This document shows, piece after piece, positions 56,685 to 64,000 of a DNA stretch of 64,000 nucleotides. A program made the translations under genes and the position numbers. The DNA is from Methanoregula sp. UBA247 (GTDB lineage Archaea > Halobacteriota > Methanomicrobia > Methanomicrobiales > Methanospirillaceae). The notes under the pieces were generated by a model. The model made no database searches, was not told where the DNA came from, and saw only the letters and a list, made by a program, of their open reading frames with translations. Position 1 is the stretch's first letter. Every line of letters starts with the position of its first letter. Where the stretch lies: positions 28,599 through 92,598 of the forward strand of contig DADR01000056.1 of NCBI GenBank assembly GCA_002495055.1, read 5' to 3'.

Positions 56685-57302
56685 ATGACGGACGAATATG
56701 AAAATCTCCTCAAACAGGCATACTCCAATATCACCGAAAAAACTGAATCTTCAGAGCGTTTTATAGTTCCTGAAGCCAAGGCATATGTTGAAGGTAAAAC
56801 AACCGTCCTCGAAAATTTTTCTGAGATTGCAAGCAAAGTTCGCCGCGATCAGGAACACCTGATGAAATTCCTTCTCGGTGAGCTGGGTACATCCGGAAAA
56901 ATCGATGGAAACCGTGCAATTTTTAATGGTAAGTTCGAGATCACCCTCATCAAAATGATGATCAAGAGTTATGTAGAGGATTACGTGATCTGCTCTGAAT
57001 GCGGGAAACCAGATACCCGGCTGGTTAAAGACGATCGGGTGATGCTGCTTCGTTGCGATGCCTGTGGAAGTCATCGCCCTGTAAGAAAGAGAAAAGCCCG
57101 TACCGAACCTGTTTCCGAGAACCTTGAGGAAGGTACGATCATGGATGTAGAGATCCAGTCCACCTCAAAACGAGGAGATGGCGTCGTGAAAATGGGCCGG
57201 TATATCATGTATGTAGCAAATGCAAAACCCGGGCAGAAAGTGAAAATCAAGATTTCAAGGATTTCAGGATCGATTGTATTTACCGAACGGGCAGAGGAAT
57301 AA
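56685..57302 (+). CDS. Translation initiation factor aIF2 subunit beta with TRAM domain
   Basis: About 205 residues. The aIF2beta/eIF5 domain runs from [13 protein letters not shown] to a zinc ribbon (CSECGKPDT ... CDACGS). After a basic linker a TRAM domain ([20 protein letters not shown] to GSIVFTERA) covers the last 60 residues, as known from methanogen homologues. The frame opens 15 codons earlier, but ATG 56685 lies right after a TATTATACAACT stretch and fits the family start. It helps bring initiator tRNA to the ribosome. Confidence 0.94.
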   Translation: MTDEYENLLKQAYSNITEKTESSERFIVPEAKAYVEGKTTVLENFSEIASKVRRDQEHLMKFLLGELGTSGKIDGNRAIFNGKFEITLIKMMIKSYVEDYVICSECGKPDTRLVKDDRVMLLRCDACGSHRPVRKRKARTEPVSENLEEGTIMDVEIQSTSKRGDGVVKMGRYIMYVANAKPGQKVKIKISRISGSIVFTERAEE

Positions 57303-57494
57303 TTCTTTTTTTAAAAAAAAATTCTTTGTTTCATTTATCCACCCTTTTTTGGTAAACTCACCCAGCTGGTAACAGACATATTGCTGCAGGTTTGTGTTCA
57401 CGTCTTGCCTGTTTTTCCCATTGGACCGTGTGATTAAGATAATAAAAAAGGGTAAACTACCAGTTTAGCACCTAATTTTTCTTAGAACTCACAT
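57303..57494. other. Spacer between aIF2beta and the structured element
   Basis: No gene is seen here. It starts with a T/A-rich terminator-like run just after the aIF2beta stop. A weak hairpin GGTAAAC..GTTTAGC-like string lies near 57450-57470. Confidence 0.35.
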
Positions 57495-57595
57495 AGAATA
57501 CGTCCCTCGTAACACTCCTGGGGGCTTCGGCAATGCCTCAGCCCCCGCCGTTGCGGCGACCCCCATAATGCGATAGAACTGCGTATTCTTTTTTA
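57495..57595 (+). ncRNA. Structured RNA candidate downstream of aIF2beta
   Basis: An outer stem AGAATACG (57495-57502) pairs with CGTATTCT (57582-57589), followed by a run of six T. Inside are a GC-rich hairpin GGGGGCT (57520-57526) with AGCCCCC (57540-57546), which contains a nested GGC-AAT-GCC, and a second hairpin GCCG-TTG-CGGC (57547-57557). No open frame crosses it. It may be a small RNA, a terminator structure or the end of a hairpin-type mobile element. Confidence 0.48.
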
Positions 57596-57727
57596 CGGCA
57601 TCGTATATATCAGAAAAAAACGAGATACTTTTTTTCAATTCATTTTAGTTCAGGTGTATCAATTGATTTTAATGTCGAGATGTGATATTTATTTTTGGTG
57701 TTTTATAAGCGGTTCACCCTAAAAAAA

Positions 57728-58429
57728 TCAGAAATTAAAGGATTGCTTGGTCGGCCCCCCGGTCTTTGTGATGGTGATTTCGTACGTGAAGGGCAAGACA
57801 TTGTCATACACCGGATCGTAACTCATCCACCGTCCGTCTACAACATAGGTTAATGGATGGACTTCTCCTTTTGTCTTTATCGTCTCAACATACCTGACGC
57901 CATCATAACGATAATCAACATAATCTCCGTAGATAAACTCCTCTGTGGAATTCGTAGCTTTCTCAAGAATAAAAGAAGGATCTATGAGACCCCACTGGAC
58001 TTTCGTAGAATAGGTTTCATAGTGTGGTATCAATCCTAATCCCTGCAGCTGCGAGGCCTGTTCTGTATTGAGTGCATATCCCAGGACAGGTTTTTCTGCC
58101 TTGATAGTTATCCTGAATTTATCTCCCGGGTATACGAATTTAAAACCCATCTCCTTGAAATCGTAGGTTTTATAGGATTCTGTCGTGAGAGTACCGGTGT
58201 CATGCAGGATTTCCTTTTCAACGATAGTTTCTGTAGGTTTGGGTGTTTCTATGGTGGTATTGACCAGGACGGGGGTTGCCTCAACAGTAGTCGGGGGAAT
58301 GGTCTGAATTACCGTAGTCGGTGCCTGCGTCTGGATGGGAGCAGGAGCGGAAGGTGATGTACATCCTGCAATGAAGAGGGTCACTGTCAGGCAGACACCA
58401 ATCCACATCAACGATTTATTGCCAATCAT
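57728..58429 (-). CDS. Lipoprotein of unknown function
   Basis: About 233 residues from ATG 58429 (MIGNKSLMW). The signal ends FIAGCTSPSAP, a lipobox, followed by a long Pro/Thr-rich linker. The mature domain (YDFKEMGFKFVYPGDKFRIT, then VLGYALNTEQASQLQ, VDYRYDGVRYVE, and the end YEITITKTGG) looks like a compact beta-rich external domain. The frame extends 26 codons upstream without a good site. The family is not recognised. Confidence 0.82.
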   Translation of the reverse strand: MIGNKSLMWIGVCLTVTLFIAGCTSPSAPAPIQTQAPTTVIQTIPPTTVEATPVLVNTTIETPKPTETIVEKEILHDTGTLTTESYKTYDFKEMGFKFVYPGDKFRITIKAEKPVLGYALNTEQASQLQGLGLIPHYETYSTKVQWGLIDPSFILEKATNSTEEFIYGDYVDYRYDGVRYVETIKTKGEVHPLTYVVDGRWMSYDPVYDNVLPFTYEITITKTGGPTKQSFNF

Positions 58430-58739
58430 ATGAACAACCCCTTTTTTCTTCAACCTATTAACTGTTCCCAAGCTGTTGTGAGGGAACTTTTGCACCGATG
58501 CGGTCATTTGCAGGGAAAAGGTTTTTTTTTTAAAATCTTATGGTTTATTTGTATTCACCCCAAGGGAAAAAAATAAAAATGATGGACAGAGGCCTTCGGT
58601 TTTTTATGAGGAAAAAATGATGTTGGGGGAGGGGAAAATAAAAAAAGCGGGTTACTGCAAAACCTAAAAAAAATATTATCACCGGGGATAAGAGAAAATC
58701 GTACGGTTTAAAATTTATACTGTCAGGAATTTTTTCACA
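58430..58739. other. 310-base spacer
   Basis: This stretch lies between the lipoprotein start and the end of rpoL. It holds A/T-rich tracts, the lipoprotein promoter and probably a terminator for rpoL near 58690-58735. No gene is seen. Confidence 0.45.
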
Positions 58740-59009
58740 TCAGTTTTTCTTCAAGTCTTTTATGAGATCATTGCAGTGACCGGATATCCGCTTGCATGCC
58801 TTTTTGATCATGGACAGGGGATTTTTCTTTCCTTTTGTGGTAACAAGAAGTTCCGGATCTGAAAACTGGAACTCAATCATGTACTTGGCCACATCGACAT
58901 CCGGGTCGTTTAAAAGCTCTTCAACAAGAGCGTTCATGAACGTGTGCCCTTCCCCTTTAATGATGAGCCGCACTTTGTCCTTTTCGAGATCGAGAACTTT
59001 TACAATCAT
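58740..59009 (-). CDS. rpoL: DNA-directed RNA polymerase subunit L
   Basis: 89 residues, the archaeal homologue of eukaryotic Rpb11/AC19 and of the bacterial alpha N-terminal domain. GEGHTFMNALVEELLNDPDV is the signature, followed by YMIEFQFSDPEL. It pairs with subunit D for polymerase assembly. A TATA-like ACTTTAATAG lies about 30 bases upstream. It stands alone. Confidence 0.96.
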   Translation of the reverse strand: MIVKVLDLEKDKVRLIIKGEGHTFMNALVEELLNDPDVDVAKYMIEFQFSDPELLVTTKGKKNPLSMIKKACKRISGHCNDLIKDLKKN

Positions 59010-59110
59010 GCACTATCTTTGGGCACCTGAAAACTATTAAAGTATGGGTAATGCTGGATACCAGAATACTTTCATTAAAAACCACAGATCGGTCTGTTGA
59101 TAACCGATGG

Positions 59111-59833
59111 TTACCGGAACTCGAATACGTCTCCATCCTTTCCAAGATGGGGAAGATCCCACGGGATAAGGTGGCTCTGGTGCACGCAGCGATACTCTTT
59201 TGGAGAGAGATTTTGTGCAAGCATGCAGGCATCAAGATAATTCATATGTTTGGGAATAGTGATATCGGAAGGCACAAGTGCATCAAGAAGAAGAAGATCC
59301 AGATCCGTGAGAAGATCAAGGCTTTTTTGCGGGATATCGATGTTTGTATCTGAGGTAAACCCTACCCGCGAATCTGCGGTTTCAAACAGTATGCCGCAGG
59401 TAAATGCCGGGGGATGTTTAACCAAAAACAGTGTTATCGTAATGCCGAATATGTCAAAGGGCTCATAGGGCTGTACCTCACCCTTGTCGAAGGTAAGAAA
59501 CCGGAAGGTTTCAGCACAATAATTGAGAACCTGGGGAGCAGCAAAAACCGGGGGAATTTTCTGAACCCGGTAGAACTCCCCAAATCCGATGAAATGATCA
59601 TAGTGCCCATGGGTCCAAATCACAGCGTCGATATGAGGGGAGCCGTGCAGAAGAAGCTGCTGCCGGAGATCCGGTGATGAATCGATAAGGATGTGTCTCC
59701 CCTCATTCTCGACAAGAAGTGATGTTCTGAGACGCATCGTACCAGTTTTTTTCGCATGCGTGCACTGGGGACAGGTGCATCCTACCTTCGGTGTACCGAT
59801 AGCGTCACCGGTACCCAGGAGCGTGATTTTCAT
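59111..59833 (-). CDS. Metallo-beta-lactamase-fold phosphodiesterase (PhnP-like)
   Basis: 240 residues. GTGDAIGTPKVGCTCPQC opens the chain (a cysteine pair as in PhnP-type zinc sites), the HxHxDH motif is WTHGHYDHFIGF, and later ligands are in GFTSDTN and HQSHLIPW. The group includes PhnP and other cyclic phosphodiesterases. The substrate is unknown. It follows the AAA ATPase gene after one base, in the same operon. Confidence 0.9.
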   Translation of the reverse strand: MKITLLGTGDAIGTPKVGCTCPQCTHAKKTGTMRLRTSLLVENEGRHILIDSSPDLRQQLLLHGSPHIDAVIWTHGHYDHFIGFGEFYRVQKIPPVFAAPQVLNYCAETFRFLTFDKGEVQPYEPFDIFGITITLFLVKHPPAFTCGILFETADSRVGFTSDTNIDIPQKSLDLLTDLDLLLLDALVPSDITIPKHMNYLDACMLAQNLSPKEYRCVHQSHLIPWDLPHLGKDGDVFEFR

Positions 59834-59834
59834 G

Positions 59835-61109
59835 TTATATCCAGGTCAGGTGCCTGATTGCATCCCGGTTTTTCACCGAATGTATGCCCTTTTCAATATC
59901 TTCGCGCCCGATAGTCTTACGGTTAGCCATAAGGGAGGAAAGAATCGCCTCTTTGACCATCATGCGGAGATCGGAGCCGGAAAATCCATCTGTCTGGGAA
60001 GCCAGCTGCTGATAATCAAGGGTACACTGAAAGGTGGAAGTAACCTTCATCAGGATATTTTTCCGCATCTCTTCATTGGGAAGTGAGAACTCCACAACTT
60101 CATCAAACCGTCGCCATGCTGCCTCATCAAGCAGCTGCGGATGATTGGTTGCGCCAATCAGGAGCACATTGTTTCTAACCAGGTTGATCTTATCGATGTT
60201 TTTTAAAAGGGAGTTGACTGCACGTTTCATCGCCCCATGGTCATCAGCGACACGGCTTTTGGCAACAAAATCGAATTCATCGATAAAAAGAATGGAAGGC
60301 GCAAGTTTTTTGGCTAAATCAAAAATGCGGTCAATATTTTTGGAAGTCTCCCCGAGATACTGGGATGTAACCATCGAGAGCCTGACTTCGAGAACCGGCA
60401 TATGCATAGCCCGGGACATGGCAAGCGCAAGCGATGTCTTTCCTGTCCCTGGCGGACCGACAAAAAGGAGTTTTCCTACCTCGTGGATCCTGTGCCGGTG
60501 CAGGAATTCCCGGTGGTTTACCGCAAGCTGTATTTTTGCGATAATCGCAGTCTGTTCAGGTGTGCAGACAAGATCGTCCATCTGCTGCTCTACTTCTTCG
60601 GGGGCGATGACGATGACAAGGTCTAGTGCGCTCCTCAGTTTTTCATCTTCCCCTATGAGTTTTGAAACCCGCGCATCGAGGTATGCTTTGGTATCTTCAA
60701 ATGGCGGATTTGCGTTACGAACTGACTTATAGGTTATTCCTGTCGAATCAATATTCTCGAAGAAGAAAGCAAGCGTGGGATTTTTATCAATGATAGGTTT
60801 GCCACCTTGTTTGAGGAACCACAGTGCTGCTTGTTCAAGCGCGGTGATCCGGATGCGCTGCCCAAACTCCTCGTAAGCGACGAAGGGGTTTGAGGATAGT
60901 TTCTGGTGCGCATCTGCAATAGCAAGTGAACGCTTGATCAGACCGTCGCTTACATAGACCGGCCGTTTGATATCGGAAGACGTGGTGAGAGAAAAAATCT
61001 CACGGCAGGCTGGCGGCAGATCATTGATATCAAGCTGGGGGTTCTGGTTGAATATTTCAGCGGTCAGAACAACTTCCATTATGCGCAGGATTTCAGAATC
61101 TCCAGACAT
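59835..61109 (-). CDS. AAA family ATPase
   Basis: 424 residues. The N-terminal 200 contain mixed helical sequence without a known motif. The AAA core has Walker A GPPGTGKTS, Walker B ILFIDEFDF, sensor 1 LLIGATNH and arginine fingers near EAAWRRFDE. A C-terminal lid helix bundle follows (SQTDGFSGSDLRMMV). It resembles the FtsH/Cdc48-like AAA group but without a protease domain. It shares an operon with the MBL phosphodiesterase. Its role is unknown. Confidence 0.93.
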   Translation of the reverse strand: MSGDSEILRIMEVVLTAEIFNQNPQLDINDLPPACREIFSLTTSSDIKRPVYVSDGLIKRSLAIADAHQKLSSNPFVAYEEFGQRIRITALEQAALWFLKQGGKPIIDKNPTLAFFFENIDSTGITYKSVRNANPPFEDTKAYLDARVSKLIGEDEKLRSALDLVIVIAPEEVEQQMDDLVCTPEQTAIIAKIQLAVNHREFLHRHRIHEVGKLLFVGPPGTGKTSLALAMSRAMHMPVLEVRLSMVTSQYLGETSKNIDRIFDLAKKLAPSILFIDEFDFVAKSRVADDHGAMKRAVNSLLKNIDKINLVRNNVLLIGATNHPQLLDEAAWRRFDEVVEFSLPNEEMRKNILMKVTSTFQCTLDYQQLASQTDGFSGSDLRMMVKEAILSSLMANRKTIGREDIEKGIHSVKNRDAIRHLTWI

Positions 61110-61148
61110 GGCTGTAACCTTATCTATTCATCTCCTGAATGAATAAGA

Positions 61149-62030
61149 CTATCCTGAGCGTGTGGTCACGACACAGCCATCGCTCGTCACAATCACGGTA
61201 TGCTCATGCTGGGAAACCAGAGATCCCGGGATGTCTGAAAGGACCGGATAAACATGGAGGATCTGCGATCTCACCAGAGCAGGCAGAGCAATGTCCATTT
61301 TTTTTTCATTGAGCCACCTGCGGGCAAATGGGAGCCCGTGGCGATCCTTCACCTTATCCAGAATAGCACGTGCTGCCGGGATACGGACAGGCTTTTGTGA
61401 AATCTGCGAATAAATTTCCCTGCGCGTCTTTTCCCCGACATGCCCGCTCCCCGTTGTTGCGAAAGGTTCAATGGCAAAGACCATCCCCTCCTCCAGTACT
61501 ACGCCTCCGTTGATCCCGATATTGGGAATGGTGGGGGAGCGGTGGAGAATATACTGATCAAGTCCATGCCCGGTAAGGTTTGCTATCGGGCGGTAGCCCC
61601 GGCATTCAATCTCCTTCTGGACTGCTGCCCCAATCTCTCCGGCAGTCGATCCCGGGCGGACCGCTTTTATTGCAGCATCGAGCGCCTTTTCAGAGGCTTC
61701 AAGTAGAAGCAGGTTATTTCCGAGATCTACAGTTGTTGCCGTGTCAGCGATATACCCATCAATCTGAACACCGAGATCCAGTTTCGCCACATCACCCCTT
61801 GCAAATACCCTTACATCTCCCGTTGATGCAGTATCGTGTGCAGCATCTTCATTTAAGGACAGATTGAGGGGAAATGCGAGTGCTGCCCCCTCTTCACTCA
61901 CCAGCATTTCAATAGATTCTACAACTTCCAGATAGGATACACCTTCGCGGATTTCCTGTGCGCCCCGGCGCAGGATTTTTGCGGCAATGTCTCCGGCATC
62001 ATGATATTTATCAAAAATCTCATCCTTCAT
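61149..62030 (-). CDS. map: Methionine aminopeptidase, type II
   Basis: 293 residues. Metal ligands lie in VAKLDLGVQIDGYIADTA (two Asp), LTGHGLDQY (His), FAIEPFATTG (Glu) and a final Glu in QHEHTVIV. The type II insert is present. It removes the initiator methionine from new proteins. The start overlaps the stop of the upstream M24 peptidase gene by four bases (ATGA). Confidence 0.95.
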   Translation of the reverse strand: MKDEIFDKYHDAGDIAAKILRRGAQEIREGVSYLEVVESIEMLVSEEGAALAFPLNLSLNEDAAHDTASTGDVRVFARGDVAKLDLGVQIDGYIADTATTVDLGNNLLLLEASEKALDAAIKAVRPGSTAGEIGAAVQKEIECRGYRPIANLTGHGLDQYILHRSPTIPNIGINGGVVLEEGMVFAIEPFATTGSGHVGEKTRREIYSQISQKPVRIPAARAILDKVKDRHGLPFARRWLNEKKMDIALPALVRSQILHVYPVLSDIPGSLVSQHEHTVIVTSDGCVVTTRSG

Positions 62031-63154
62031 ACGACCAGGTCCTCAGGAAATACCGTGAAATTATCAAACCCCTGTGAAGTGACCGCCCCAATATCTTCAA
62101 GACGCACGCCGCCAATGCCAGGAAAGTAGAGACCGGGTTCGATTGTGATCACATTTCCAGAAGCAAGGGCTTTTCCCGCGGGTCCGACCGTAGGCAGCTC
62201 GTGGATTTGTAGGCCGACGCCATGACCGAGATTATGCACAAAACCGCTGGTTGTGCTTTCGTACCCGAGATCTTTAAAAAAGTCAACGACTGTCTGGTGT
62301 ATTTCTGATCCTGGCACTCCTGCTTTTATTCGGGAGATCCCGAGTTGTTTTGCCTGATGGAGCGCATCGTACATAGCCAGGATATCTGCCGAAGGTTCTC
62401 CCTTCACTACGGTCCGGGTCATATCTGCATAATATCCCGATTTCTCATCTACCGGAAAAATATCGATAACAATGGGTTCATCGGATTTGAGTGGCCCGGT
62501 CCCTGTCATGTGGGGTATTGCAGTGTCCTCCCCGCATGATACGATGGTATCCACAGCGCTGCACCCATGCTGGAGGAGCATGTTGTGCATGGAGAATTTT
62601 ACCTGTTCGGCTGTCAGGGTTTTTCCATCCAGATGGAGGATTCCTTTTTTTACCGATGCGGTCCTGATTAGTGAAACTGCAAGTCCCATCGCTTTCTGAG
62701 TCACCTTCTGCACATTTTTCATCACCAGGATTTCATGCCTGCTTTTCTTTGACCGTATCTCCATAACCGTTCCTTTGTCTACTGACAGGGTACAGTGTTC
62801 ACCCAGGGCATGTGCGAGTGCGACGGGGAAATTTGGCGGGACGAGAACTTTTTTTCCGACAAGTCCGGCTATCATAGCTGCTGTCGCACGATACGGGTCC
62901 TTTTCACGTTTTAAAATATCCGGAAGCCCTGCCTGTGTCCTGGTCATGACCGCAGCGGTAGCTTCACGCGATGCGCGCCCCGTTTCCATCTGGGATACGA
63001 CAATTACCCCCTGCACCCCGGGTTTTTTGAAAAAGACGAAAGGATCGCTTGTCGTAAAGTGCGTCAGATACCTCATATCGGCATCACGCGACGATGCATA
63101 GGCAACATAGGCATCAGCACCGCTTTTTTTGATCGCTTGTGAAAGTGGATCCAT
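62027..63154 (-). CDS. Xaa-Pro peptidase, M24B family
   Basis: 375 residues. An N-terminal creatinase-like domain (about 1-150) is followed by the M24 domain, with metal ligands in VIDIFPVDEKSGYYADMTRT, HNLGHGVGLQIHE, TIEPGLY and GGVRLED. It cleaves the N-terminal residue before proline (PepQ/PepP type). It heads a two-gene operon with map, so both would act in peptide or protein N-end processing. Confidence 0.93.
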   Translation of the reverse strand: MDPLSQAIKKSGADAYVAYASSRDADMRYLTHFTTSDPFVFFKKPGVQGVIVVSQMETGRASREATAAVMTRTQAGLPDILKREKDPYRATAAMIAGLVGKKVLVPPNFPVALAHALGEHCTLSVDKGTVMEIRSKKSRHEILVMKNVQKVTQKAMGLAVSLIRTASVKKGILHLDGKTLTAEQVKFSMHNMLLQHGCSAVDTIVSCGEDTAIPHMTGTGPLKSDEPIVIDIFPVDEKSGYYADMTRTVVKGEPSADILAMYDALHQAKQLGISRIKAGVPGSEIHQTVVDFFKDLGYESTTSGFVHNLGHGVGLQIHELPTVGPAGKALASGNVITIEPGLYFPGIGGVRLEDIGAVTSQGFDNFTVFPEDLVV

Positions 63155-63211
63155 CTCTTATCCTATATGTAGTTGAACGTCAAGTACTTTTATTTCAGAG
63201 TTGGTGTATGA

Positions 63212-63460
63212 ATGATGGATGAGGAGAGTAAAACAAAGTTTAAAACAACATTTTATTTTCTTGCCGTGCAGTTGAATATCATCATTCTCCTGATTGCACT
63301 CGCCATTATGGTATTTTTTATCGGCCCCTTACAATACCGGATTCCCCTTATCATTCTTTTATTCATTATGGTTTTTGGGCTGTCCTTACATTTCCGGAAA
63401 AAATACTATGACACGAAGGCATGGCTTGATGAACACGCAGATAAAGGTAAAGATATATAG
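63212..63460 (+). CDS. Small two-helix membrane protein
   Basis: 82 residues with two hydrophobic segments at about 17-38 and 45-62, a basic stretch after the second (HFRKKYYDTKAWLDEHADKG), and a charged N-terminus. GGTG lies before tandem ATG codons. It is followed after 27 bases by a small HTH gene in the same direction, with which it may be co-transcribed. The family is not recognised. Confidence 0.72.
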   Translation: MMDEESKTKFKTTFYFLAVQLNIIILLIALAIMVFFIGPLQYRIPLIILLFIMVFGLSLHFRKKYYDTKAWLDEHADKGKDI

Positions 63461-63487
63461 CACAGGATTCCTGTTCAGGAAAGCAGT

Positions 63488-63772
63488 ATGCTGAAAAAAA
63501 TGAAAGACGAGATTGAACTTCTCAGCCGGCATATTGAGGTTGCAAAGGCGGTGGCAGATCACCAGCCTATTGGCATCATGAAACTTGCCGAGCTGCTCGA
63601 TCTCCCCTCTCACCGGATCCGTTACTCCCTGCATGTTCTGGAACAGCTCGGCTATATCCGCGCATCTCCCGAGGGCGCTGTCGCGACTGCCCTGACGGGA
63701 GAATTGTTTGCACATCTTAACGATGACCTGGAAGAACTTGTACACTTACTTGAAATAATGAAGCGCGATTGA
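63488..63772 (+). CDS. Predicted winged-helix transcriptional regulator (COG3388-like)
   Basis: 94 residues. The HTH covers GIMKLAELLDLPSHRIRYSL, then HVLEQLGYIRASPEGAVATA as wing, with helical ends at both sides (SRHIEVAKAVADHQPI; LEELVHLLEIMKRD). This matches a family of small archaeal regulators. Its targets are unknown. It lies behind a small membrane protein gene. Confidence 0.85.
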   Translation: MLKKMKDEIELLSRHIEVAKAVADHQPIGIMKLAELLDLPSHRIRYSLHVLEQLGYIRASPEGAVATALTGELFAHLNDDLEELVHLLEIMKRD

Positions 63773-63897
63773 CGTGCCTGTATTCAGTATTTGTCACCTT
63801 CTCTCCGCTGCCAGACCAGACACCTGAAAAAGGGATAGTTCAACTATAGTTACTTTTAAAAGCGCTCAGAAAGAATCTAATAAGGCGCATTGAGACT

Positions 63898-63970
63898 GCC
63901 TCCCTAACTCAGTTGGTAGAGTGTCGGACTGTTAATCCGAATGTCACAGGTTCGAGCCCTGTGGGGGGCG
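63898..63970 (+). tRNA. tRNA-Asn (GUU)
   Basis: A full cloverleaf is visible. Acceptor GCCTCCC pairs with GGGGGGC, the D stem is ACTC/GAGT, the anticodon stem TCGGA/TCCGA with loop CTGTTAA (anticodon GTT), and the T arm ACAGG TTCGAGC CCTGT. The discriminator is G, and no CCA is encoded. A TATA-like CTTTTAAAAG lies at about 63853-63862. Confidence 0.96.
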
Positions 63971-63975
63971 TTTTT

Positions 63976-64000
63976 GGGCCCGTAGCTCAGTCCGGTTAGA
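63976..64000 (+). tRNA. Second tRNA, 5' part only (partial)
   Basis: Five T bases after tRNA-Asn, GGGCCCG then TAGCTCAGTCCGGTTAGA forms an acceptor 5' strand and the start of a D arm. The window ends before the anticodon, so the isotype cannot be named. The beginning is compatible with archaeal tRNA-Ile among others. Confidence 0.8.

Overview
The window comes from a hydrogenotrophic or formate-using methanogenic archaeon, most likely of the Methanomicrobiales (a Methanoregula-like lineage; family placement is inference). The evidence is an F420-reducing hydrogenase operon (frhADGB), O-phosphoseryl-tRNA synthetase, GTP cyclohydrolase MptA, TYW1, archaeal eRF1, EF-2, aIF2beta with a TRAM tail, RpoL, a queCDE set that would serve archaeosine synthesis, and many multi-PAS sensors and lipoproteins typical of that order. 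There is no CRISPR array, integrase or intact insertion sequence.

Layout. 0-4 kb: the end of a YprB/MrfB-like RNase H-fold nuclease overlapping a YprA/MrfA-like helicase, then a reverse-strand operon of three DUF2178-like membrane proteins and one XRE regulator, with a duplicated operator-like motif upstream. 4.1-12.7 kb: reverse-strand informational genes (sepS, twy1, argS, prf1) and a queD-queE-queC-nudix-hydrolase operon. 12.8-16.7 kb: rps12, rps7, fusA and a small GTPase. 16.7-21.8 kb: Mth938-like protein, two cyclophilins (one a lipoprotein), a PEGA surface protein with a membrane sensor, and an aminotransferase. 22.4-26.7 kb: a TrmB regulator divergent from a COG1361/ABC/MacB-type export operon, with operator palindromes between them and a MATE relic behind. 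26.7-39 kb: sparse accessory DNA with small genes, a diverged intergenic repeat, an HTH-PAS-GAF protein and a receiver-PAS histidine kinase. 39-42.4 kb: a vWA/PP2C/kinase triad. 42.6-45.9 kb: a broken DUF6125 gene, DUF362, an orphan DNA methyltransferase and a secreted protein. 46.2-52.3 kb: frhADGB, mptA, ilvC. 52.3-63.8 kb: a flavodoxin-like relic, purQ, a PurS-PurL fusion, aIF2beta, a structured RNA candidate, a lipoprotein, rpoL, an MBL phosphodiesterase, an AAA ATPase, two M24 peptidases and small regulators. The window ends with tRNA-Asn and the start of a second tRNA.

The most system-like region is the triad at 39.0-42.4 kb. It matches the TerY-P / E. coli YegL-YegK-YegI arrangement: a vWA protein, a PP2C phosphatase and a membrane-hairpin kinase with a helix-hairpin-helix tail, with a perfect palindrome close to the start of the operon. 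Other points to check are the missing standard start codon of mptA, the long frhD/frhG overlap, the bacterial-looking PurSL fusion, the structured element after aIF2beta, and the diverged repeat shared by two gene-poor regions. Several decayed genes (MATE, DUF6125, flavodoxin) show ongoing gene loss in the accessory regions.
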